Assembly: GCA_002496905.1 (NCBI GenBank)
Contig: DALV01000003.1
Coordinates: forward strand, 5,945 to 11,724
DNA: 5,780 bases
Direction of reading: 5' to 3'
Origin: Euryarchaeota archaeon UBA105
GTDB taxonomy: Archaea > Thermoplasmatota > Poseidoniia > Poseidoniales > Thalassarchaeaceae
Below, piece by piece: positions 1-5,354 of this stretch; the first letter of the stretch is position 1, and every line of letters begins with the position of its first letter. Under the pieces are notes generated by a model that was given only the letters and a program-made list of their open reading frames with translations, did not search any database and was not told the origin of the DNA. The translations under genes were made by a program, and so were the position numbers.

Positions 1-96
1 AAAAACGGTAATATTGTCTGGGAGGCGTCCTCATATTGGTATTCTGCTGACCAATTGGAAGAGGCGGGGGAAATAGCAGCCGGATTAAGTGAATAA
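1..96 (+). CDS. C-terminal fragment of an unidentified protein (5' end outside window)
   Basis: Frame 1 is open from the first base to a TAA at 94-96. It gives a 31-residue C-terminus that starts KNGNIVWEAS and ends AGEIAAGLSE. The fragment is mixed aromatic and acidic, with a short helix-like tail (DQLEEAGEIAAGL). It has no membrane segment or motif that I can assign to a family. The next start codon (ATG at 98) lies one base after the stop, so the gene is probably co-transcribed, and perhaps translationally coupled, with the ABA4-like gene and the esterase downstream. The open frame and tight junction support a real gene end, but its product cannot be named from this piece. Confidence 0.6.
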   Translation, partial: KNGNIVWEASSYWYSADQLEEAGEIAAGLSE

Positions 97-97
97 T

Positions 98-523
98 ATG
101 GAGCCGATTTACACAGCACTATTCCTAATTCCAACGATATGGGTTGGGCCTTTTTGGCTATTAATGATGTTAGAACCTAAGTCTGAAAGAACTTCAAAAT
201 GGGTTGAGGGGAATCTTATTTTCCTTGGGCCCTTAATTGCTTATTTTGTAACTATACTCGTAGATCCTGCTGGCATGATTGAGTTATTCACGGGAAATCC
301 TGCTGAAATCATGGACACAATGGTAGTGCTTCTTGGGACCGAATCAGGAACGGTCCTCGCTTGGGCGCATTTCGTTGCTGGAGATATCATCGCTACTAGG
401 TGGATGTGGCGCAAGGCGGTTGAGAATGAGATTGGTCTGAATCAAACTCGAGTGATTGTCTTCTTTGGAGTTATGTTGATGCCTGTTGGATTGTTACTTC
501 ACATGGCCCTCAATAGAGAATGA
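98..523 (+). CDS. ABA4-like (DUF4281) four-helix membrane protein
   Basis: This 141-residue integral membrane protein has four hydrophobic segments, at about residues 4-25, 38-55, 84-104 and 118-138. Two features match the ABA4-like/DUF4281 family. One is the first-helix exit PFWLLMMLEPKS (from P18). The other is the signature W89-x-H91-x4-D96-x4-R101-W102 followed by P129-x-G131-L132 in the last helix. In plants ABA4 is needed for neoxanthin synthesis; the role of prokaryotic members is not established. Any carotenoid or isoprenoid role here is therefore inference. I chose the ATG at 98, one base after the upstream stop. An in-frame GTG at 89 would add three residues and overlap the upstream gene. 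No clear Shine-Dalgarno site precedes either, as expected within a coupled operon. The stop overlaps the esterase start (ATGA, 520-523). Length and hydropathy fit a complete family member. Confidence 0.78.
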   Translation: MEPIYTALFLIPTIWVGPFWLLMMLEPKSERTSKWVEGNLIFLGPLIAYFVTILVDPAGMIELFTGNPAEIMDTMVVLLGTESGTVLAWAHFVAGDIIATRWMWRKAVENEIGLNQTRVIVFFGVMLMPVGLLLHMALNRE

Positions 524-2721
524 GTGTTGGTGTATCTCAATTTAGGCAGTTTCTTAGACACCTACACCCCGCTAGATGCGTGAGTCGGACTGTTGTCGCC
601 GCTTTCTTGGTCGGTTTTCTGTTCCTCGCTTTACTTCCGGTTGATGATACCCAGATTCTAGAGGATGATTCGATAATTTCCTACAGAACTAACTCTAACG
701 ATGGCTACAGTGCAATCGAATATACCGATCAACACACTACCGTAAGCATTGGGCCTTCGGGCCGTGAAACAACCCTTCGAATGCCTGGAAATCACGATTA
801 TAACAGGCCATTACCATTGGTGATTTCGTTACATGGCTACAGCAACAATGGAGCATTCAATGCTGCCTATATGCACCATATAGATAGCATCCATGAAAAT
901 GAGCATCTGCTGATTTATCCTGACGGAACAATGAATTGGTTAGGGATGAGATATTGGAATGCTACGGATGCTTGTTGCAATCTTTTTGATTACGATGTTG
1001 ATGATATCGACTATCTTACTAGTTTGATTGATGAAGCGGTGCAGAACTACGGAGCCGATCCTGATGGAGTGGTTGTGACGGGGCTCTCTAATGGAGGATT
1101 TATGAGTCATCGAATGGCTTGTGATGCCGGTAATTCTATTCGAGCAATTGTGGCCTTGAATGGCGTTACATGGAACGATTTTTCGGATTGTGTCGATACT
1201 GGAAGGCCGGATATATTGCATGTGCATTCAACCGACGATGGAGTTATTCAATACGATGGAGGAACTGTGGCGTTTGGAGGGGAACACCCCTCTGCTCTTG
1301 AGACAGTTGGCTATTGGTCCAATAGATCTGGATGCGACTCAACGTGGACTTATCTAGGAAGCAGAGACCTTTCGGGAGACGACGGAATTGATGAAACGGA
1401 TGAATTTGAATTTCTCAACTGTAACTCTGGAAATCGAGTAGCACATTGGAGAATCAATGGTGGAGGTCATGTCCCCCCTCTAAATGATCCAGGTTGGTCG
1501 GATCAGACGATTGGTTGGGCGCTTTCTGGGTTTGTTCGAGACTCTGATGGTGATGGATATAGAGACGATGTCGATGTTTTCATTTACAATCCAAATGAGT
1601 GGGCTGATGCTGATGGAGACTTAGTTGGAGACAATATCGATCAATGTGATCAAGACCCTTTTGGATGGGATGATTCTGATGGAGACGGGGTCTGTTTACC
1701 TGCCGATTTGTTCCCAGACGACCCCAATGAATGGTCGGATGCTGACGGCGATGGTATAGGAGATCACGGCGACCCCGATGACGACAATGATGGTGTTGAT
1801 GATGATGATGATGCCTTCCCTAATGATTCGAGTGAATGGTACGATACCGATGGAGACGGTATTGGAAATAATGCCGATGTCGATGATGATGGAGATGGTT
1901 GGCAGGACTCAGAAGATGCGTTTCCTTTGGATGAAAATGAATGGGCCGATTTTGATGGCGATGGTATAGGAGATAATCAGGACCCCGATGATGACAACGA
2001 CGGGTGGTCTGACAATGATGAGCTAGATTGTCAAACCGAACCTAACGATTCTTCTCATATTCCGATGGACTCAGATGGCGACGGAATTTGCGATTTAGTA
2101 GACTTGGATGATGATAATGATGGAGTCGGGGATTATCAAGATGTATTTCCTCTCAATCCAGAAGAATGGTCGGATAGCGATGAAGACGGTGTAGGGGATA
2201 ACTCAGATGAATTTCCCGCTGATGATTCGGAATGGGTCGACTCGGACGAGGACGGATATGGAGACAACTCCGATGCGTTTCCTAGCGACCCAACAGAATG
2301 GCTTGATAGCGACGGAGATGGAATTGGAGATAATACTGACGAGTTTCCTGAAGATGGGAGTGAATGGATTGATTCCGATTCGGATGGTGTTGGCGACAAT
2401 GCTGACGATTTACCCTACGATGCAAACGAAACCAAAGATACTGATCGCGATGGTATTGGAGACAATACCGACATGTTTCCTACCGACCCATCTGAGTGGA
2501 TAGATAGTGATGGAGATAGTTTCGGAGACAATTCCGATGCCTTTCCGCAAGACCCGACTGAGTGGATAGATAGTGATGGAGATGGTTACGGTGATAATCG
2601 CGATTGGGCTCCATTCGATGCAGAGGTTTGGGATAAGCCTCCAGATTACAAATTCGTGTATATCGGGGTGATTACGGTCGCTCTGATCGGGATTTTATCC
2701 TATACTACTAGGCGCCACTAA
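520..2721 (+). CDS. Surface-anchored LpqC/PHB-depolymerase-like esterase with TSP3-like repeats
   Basis: This 733-residue protein should be exported and held on the cell surface. An uncleaved or signal-type hydrophobic segment lies at about residues 23-41. An alpha/beta-hydrolase domain (about 70-335) resembles the LpqC / polyhydroxybutyrate depolymerase / feruloyl esterase group. It shows an oxyanion motif around H105-G106 (LHGYSNN), a CC pair (C152-C153), nucleophile S190 in GLSNGG, D240 in HSTDDGV and H317 in GGGHVPP, so the catalytic triad looks intact. Residues 341-705 form 14 acidic TSP3-like repeats, probably calcium-binding. They lead into a transmembrane helix (about 712-728) ending TTRRH, typical of a C-terminal anchor. 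The likely reaction is hydrolysis of an ester in a polymer or plant/algal ester; the true substrate (polyester, feruloyl or acetyl ester) cannot be read from sequence. The start ATG overlaps the ABA4-like stop by 4 nt, which implies coupled translation. The order catalytic domain, rigid repeat stalk, anchor suggests the enzyme is displayed away from the membrane. Confidence 0.82.
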   Translation: MSVGVSQFRQFLRHLHPARCVSRTVVAAFLVGFLFLALLPVDDTQILEDDSIISYRTNSNDGYSAIEYTDQHTTVSIGPSGRETTLRMPGNHDYNRPLPLVISLHGYSNNGAFNAAYMHHIDSIHENEHLLIYPDGTMNWLGMRYWNATDACCNLFDYDVDDIDYLTSLIDEAVQNYGADPDGVVVTGLSNGGFMSHRMACDAGNSIRAIVALNGVTWNDFSDCVDTGRPDILHVHSTDDGVIQYDGGTVAFGGEHPSALETVGYWSNRSGCDSTWTYLGSRDLSGDDGIDETDEFEFLNCNSGNRVAHWRINGGGHVPPLNDPGWSDQTIGWALSGFVRDSDGDGYRDDVDVFIYNPNEWADADGDLVGDNIDQCDQDPFGWDDSDGDGVCLPADLFPDDPNEWSDADGDGIGDHGDPDDDNDGVDDDDDAFPNDSSEWYDTDGDGIGNNADVDDDGDGWQDSEDAFPLDENEWADFDGDGIGDNQDPDDDNDGWSDNDELDCQTEPNDSSHIPMDSDGDGICDLVDLDDDNDGVGDYQDVFPLNPEEWSDSDEDGVGDNSDEFPADDSEWVDSDEDGYGDNSDAFPSDPTEWLDSDGDGIGDNTDEFPEDGSEWIDSDSDGVGDNADDLPYDANETKDTDRDGIGDNTDMFPTDPSEWIDSDGDSFGDNSDAFPQDPTEWIDSDGDGYGDNRDWAPFDAEVWDKPPDYKFVYIGVITVALIGILSYTTRRH
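1540..2634 (+). repeat. 14-unit TSP3-like Asp-rich repeat array inside the esterase gene
   Basis: Residues 341-705 of the esterase split without gaps into 14 units. Each begins with a DxDxDG-type loop (DSDGDGxGDNxD) and usually ends FPxDPxEW. Units 1-3 and 8-14 are 22 residues (66 nt). Units 4, 5 and 7 are 35 residues, carrying an added DDDNDG-type loop. Unit 6 is 40 residues with a Cys-containing insert. The Asp spacing is that of calcium-binding thrombospondin type-3 / EF-loop repeats, so calcium-dependent rigidity is likely. Cysteines occur only at residues 376 and 392 (units 2-3) and 504 and 524 (units 6-7), and could form two disulfides between neighbouring units. At DNA level the copies have mostly diverged in codons, but 26 identical bases recur exactly 66 nt apart (2492-2517 and 2558-2583), pointing to a recent unit duplication or conversion. 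Confidence 0.85.
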
Positions 2722-2722
2722 G

Positions 2723-2745
2723 CGGAATTCCATATCCGGATTCCG
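2723..2745. promoter_or_regulatory. Inverted repeat upstream of DDAH (possible operator)
   Basis: In the 57-nt gap after the esterase, CGGAAT (2723-2728) is matched by its reverse complement ATTCCG (2740-2745) across an 11-nt spacer. Two 8-bp palindromes are nested here: GGAATTCC (2724-2731) and ATCCGGAT (2734-2741). The dyad lies just upstream of the TATA-like element, where archaeal regulators often bind. It could equally be a weak transcript hairpin at the end of the esterase unit, though no T-run follows. The symmetry is seen directly; the function is inferred. Confidence 0.3.
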
Positions 2746-2755
2746 AACTATTATG
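2746..2755 (+). promoter_or_regulatory. TATA-like element for DDAH (candidate)
   Basis: An A/T-rich stretch (AACTATTATG) is centred about 28 nt before the DDAH ATG at 2779, with a purine-containing CGAA just upstream that could serve as a BRE. This spacing would put transcription start at or near the ATG, meaning a leaderless transcript, a common arrangement in archaea. No Shine-Dalgarno site sits before the ATG, which is consistent. The match to a TATA consensus is only moderate. Confidence 0.3.
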
Positions 2756-2778
2756 AAGAAAAGGCCGGACCGCGCGTC

Positions 2779-3576
2779 ATGCCTGGTGCATACGACCGAA
2801 GTCGTAATGCCGCAGTCGTGCGTAAGATTTCCTCTAACTTCGATTCTGCTATATCGGGGTTCTTTGGTACTAGAGCACCTAACAGAGAGGTGGCACAGGG
2901 CGCGCATGATGCATATGTTGCCGCCCTTCGTGCACATGGCACTGATGTGACTGTTCTGCCGGGATTGGATGAGCACCCAGATTGTTGTTTTGTTGAAGAC
3001 ACTGCTGTCATGGTCGATGGAAAGGCAATCATTCCGAACATGGGCCACCCCTCCAGAGAAGGAGAGCAAGTTGCGGTTGCTGAACATCTATCATTGAGTG
3101 CTGAAATTATCAATATGCCAAAGGGCGCTAAACTCGATGGTGGCGATGTTGTATTCTTCGATGATCGCTACTTGGTTGGAGTTTCAACTAGAACGAATCG
3201 GGAGGGTGCAGACTTTCTTGCAAGTCATGTCCGAGAAGATGGTTTTGAGTGTGAGTTCATCGATATCCCAAGTTCGACACTTCACCTTACAACCGTATGC
3301 TCATCGCCACGCCCTGGTATGATTATTGCCGCAGAAGGGCACCTTACTGCTTCTCAATTAGAGCCTTTAGCTGAGGATGTCGTTTGGGTTCCAAATCGAG
3401 AAAGTTACGCTGCGAATACAATCGGTTACAAAGGCGATCGTGTGATTATTGCAGATGGTTTTCCTGTAGTTCGTCAAACCATGCTCGATGAAGGATTCAA
3501 GATTACTAGTGTGGACATGAAAGAAATCATGCAAGCAGATGGTTCGTTGACATGTCTGTCAGTATTCAACGCCTGA
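2779..3576 (+). CDS. ddaH: Dimethylarginine dimethylaminohydrolase (DDAH), guanidino-group hydrolase
   Basis: This 265-residue soluble cytoplasmic enzyme of the amidinotransferase/DDAH superfamily should hydrolyse N-omega-methylated arginines to citrulline and (di)methylamine. Its motifs follow DDAH order. FVEDTAV holds E73-D74, and PSR ends at the substrate-contact Arg R93. LDGGDV spans 119-124. STRTNREGA gives R138, the counterpart of the human LSKRTNQRG Arg. H169 in STLHLTTVCSS and nucleophile C259 in DGSLTCLSVF complete the catalytic His and Cys. Length is near that of known DDAHs (about 250-285). The ATG at 2779 sits where the family begins (YDRSRNAAVVR matches the opening strand), and no upstream in-frame ATG exists. 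Overall similarity, especially SxRTNxRGA and DGxLTCxSV, favours DDAH over arginine deiminase. No arginine-deiminase pathway genes lie nearby to define its role. It may be transcribed alone from the gap after the esterase. Substrate specificity among methylated and free guanidines remains inferred. Confidence 0.85.
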   Translation: MPGAYDRSRNAAVVRKISSNFDSAISGFFGTRAPNREVAQGAHDAYVAALRAHGTDVTVLPGLDEHPDCCFVEDTAVMVDGKAIIPNMGHPSREGEQVAVAEHLSLSAEIINMPKGAKLDGGDVVFFDDRYLVGVSTRTNREGADFLASHVREDGFECEFIDIPSSTLHLTTVCSSPRPGMIIAAEGHLTASQLEPLAEDVVWVPNRESYAANTIGYKGDRVIIADGFPVVRQTMLDEGFKITSVDMKEIMQADGSLTCLSVFNA

Positions 3577-3608
3577 TTTTGACTCAATCAAATAGGCGGC
3601 GGCTTCAA

Positions 3609-3629
3609 CAACGGACCTATGGTCCGTTG
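3609..3629 (+). other. Perfect 9-bp hairpin just before the M28 peptidase start
   Basis: CAACGGACC (3609-3617) and GGTCCGTTG (3621-3629) are exact reverse complements separated by TAT. The hairpin lies in the 56-nt gap after the DDAH stop and ends three bases before the preferred peptidase ATG (3633). In a read-through transcript it would occupy the ribosome-landing region. It could be a translational control element, a DNA operator, or a processing/termination structure for DDAH. No U-run follows, so it is not a standard intrinsic terminator. The structure is seen; the role is inferred. Confidence 0.5.
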
Positions 3630-3632
3630 GCT

Positions 3633-5354
3633 ATGCGCTCGCGCGAGTTGGCGGCTTTCGGCATGGTTCTAATCCTGCTGCTAACTCCAATCAGCGGATG
3701 TTTTGGAGGAGACGATTCTAGAGTTGATGCAGGAGATTTGCAGGTTGATGTCGAATCGATGTCTGCTGGTTTCTTTCAGACTCTTGAGTTATCTGCTTCG
3801 AGCAAAATGTCGGTATATCTTCCATTCTTAATCAAAGACCCTGCATCTGGATTTGTACAGAATTCTACTGTACTTGATATCAATTCAGGAGATACAATAG
3901 CCATCGAGGTTCTAATTCCACCGCGTTCCGATGGAATCTACCTGCTTCTTGGAGAATATGGAAGGGGACATTGGCCAATTCGTGAGGCGGATGAGTCTTG
4001 GTCTACATGGTATGCTCGAGGGGGTGACAAGGGTGAGGACGGTCTAGGAGCGATTAGAGTCCCTGCAAATAACACAACCTACGATACCCTCGAAGTTCAT
4101 TCATCGGTGATGCCAGGTGGAGTGGAAGTTGTATTCTTGCCATCAATTAGAGAGTCCACGGTTTCTAAGGACGAAGGTGGTGTGCATTCAAGTGGTCTTC
4201 TTCATGGAAGGTTAGTCTATGAGCGCCTCTACGAGATTACCGATCCAACGGATACTTTCGACATCGTAGATGGAAAGGCCGGATACTACGATAGGTGGGC
4301 GGGACAAGGTAATCCCGCATACGAAGACGCGGCTCTATACCTCATTTCTGAATTCGAAAGCATGGGGTTAGAAGTTGTTCAGCATAGGTATGAATTTACC
4401 GATATTTTTCGGGTGCAAAATCCAGAAGCGTACAATGTCTGTGCCTACAAGTGGGGAACTGAAGCGGTCAACGAATGGTTGGTTTTCGGAGCTCATTTTG
4501 ATGTCGCTCCTCCCGCAAACGCTGTTCTTCTAGACCCACACCTTACTGGAAGTCGATCCTATGGGACACGGGTAGGCGCATACGACAATAGCGCTGGCAC
4601 CTCGATGGTACTAGAGACCGCGAAGGTGCTTGCTAACTTTGAGAGTCGGCGAACTATGGTATTCTGTCTATGGTCTGGGGAAGAAGGAGGGAAGCGCGGT
4701 TCAGATTATTGGACTGAGTATTTCATCGCAGAAGATAATCCCGATGTTACGGTTACTAATTACATCAATCTCGACATGGCAGGAGTCAATTGGCCGGGCG
4801 GCGGTGGTGCGCCTCACGGAGACCCAGACCCAGAAATAGATGAAGATGGATATCCAAAGGATGCAGAAGTTTGGCCAATGCGGGTTTACATTGGCCCTAG
4901 CCTAGACCATGACAAATTGAATCAGCCGGGGATGGTTGGGCTATCGAATTGGATTGGTTCGGACGCACTTGGTCTAGAGGAACAAATGGGTACTTTAGTC
5001 GGAGTCAATTATTCTGCAGATACATGGAAAACTGATGTTTGGCTAGACATGGATAGACCGGAAATTATCGTCTATGAGGATACCACAGCAAGAAGCGATC
5101 ATGCTAGCTTCCAAGACAACTTAGGCACGACTACAATTGGATTTGGTGGATTAGTGGATGGCTACTGGTGCTACCACCAGACTTGTGATACCCTCGAAGA
5201 AATGGAAGATTGGATGGATACTACAGGCAAAGGATACGGAGAGGAAAATACTGGTGTTGCCAATGTTGTAAACAGTCTCGATATGATTACTTGGTGGGCT
5301 CTGATGACTTTCTTCCATTGTGACGAGAAGCCAATCATCAACGCCTATTTATGA
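3633..5354 (+). CDS. Secreted lipoprotein zinc aminopeptidase, peptidase family M28
   Basis: This 573-residue extracellular metallopeptidase is anchored by a lipobox. The leader MRSRELAAFG then hydrophobic VLILLLTP ends in PISGC (C23), followed by an acidic FGGDD linker. Residues about 30-200 form a beta-rich domain that I do not recognise. Residues about 207-565 are an M28 domain with all expected co-catalytic zinc residues. These are H288 (GAHFDV), bridging D318 (GAYDNSAG), general base E350 and ligand E351 (WSGEEGG), D381 (INLDMAG) and H515 in C513-Y-H-Q-T-C518-D-T. The last motif matches the disulfide-framed His of Streptomyces griseus aminopeptidase. A conserved SDH (488-490) is also present. 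The probable role is release of N-terminal amino acids from peptides outside the cell. The frame stays open upstream to ATG 3552, inside DDAH, but that start would add 27 charged residues before the leader, so 3633 is preferred. The gene ends tail-to-tail with the SOUL gene, overlapping by 6 nt. Confidence 0.85.
   Translation: MRSRELAAFGMVLILLLTPISGCFGGDDSRVDAGDLQVDVESMSAGFFQTLELSASSKMSVYLPFLIKDPASGFVQNSTVLDINSGDTIAIEVLIPPRSDGIYLLLGEYGRGHWPIREADESWSTWYARGGDKGEDGLGAIRVPANNTTYDTLEVHSSVMPGGVEVVFLPSIRESTVSKDEGGVHSSGLLHGRLVYERLYEITDPTDTFDIVDGKAGYYDRWAGQGNPAYEDAALYLISEFESMGLEVVQHRYEFTDIFRVQNPEAYNVCAYKWGTEAVNEWLVFGAHFDVAPPANAVLLDPHLTGSRSYGTRVGAYDNSAGTSMVLETAKVLANFESRRTMVFCLWSGEEGGKRGSDYWTEYFIAEDNPDVTVTNYINLDMAGVNWPGGGGAPHGDPDPEIDEDGYPKDAEVWPMRVYIGPSLDHDKLNQPGMVGLSNWIGSDALGLEEQMGTLVGVNYSADTWKTDVWLDMDRPEIIVYEDTTARSDHASFQDNLGTTTIGFGGLVDGYWCYHQTCDTLEEMEDWMDTTGKGYGEENTGVANVVNSLDMITWWALMTFFHCDEKPIINAYL

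Noticed and set aside
940..1227. Minus-strand 95-residue frame opposite the esterase catalytic domain
   Set aside because: The sense strand carries clear hydrolase motifs over the same bases, and the antisense product has no recognisable features.
2136..2399. Minus-strand open frame encoding a Ser/Pro-rich repetitive peptide
   Set aside because: It lies opposite the Asp-rich repeats; GAT/GAC-rich coding DNA read backwards gives Ser-rich frames. It is a shadow of the repeat array.
2207..2503. Plus-strand Met/Thr-rich frame within the repeat region
   Set aside because: An out-of-frame reading of GATGGAGAT-type codons. The same composition appears at 1778-1969, so both are shadows.
1540..2634. 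66-nt periodic DNA considered as a CRISPR array or non-coding satellite
   Set aside because: The reading frame is maintained throughout, repeats are degenerate at DNA level and conserved as Asp-loop protein units, and there are no unique spacers between identical repeats.
2695..3113. Two overlapping minus-strand frames opposite the start of DDAH
   Set aside because: The plus strand encodes well-conserved DDAH motifs here, and the antisense products are Cys/Ser-rich with no family signature.
3609..3629. Intrinsic terminator for DDAH
   Set aside because: The stem is strong but no U-run follows, and it sits three bases from the next start codon; kept as an unassigned hairpin instead.
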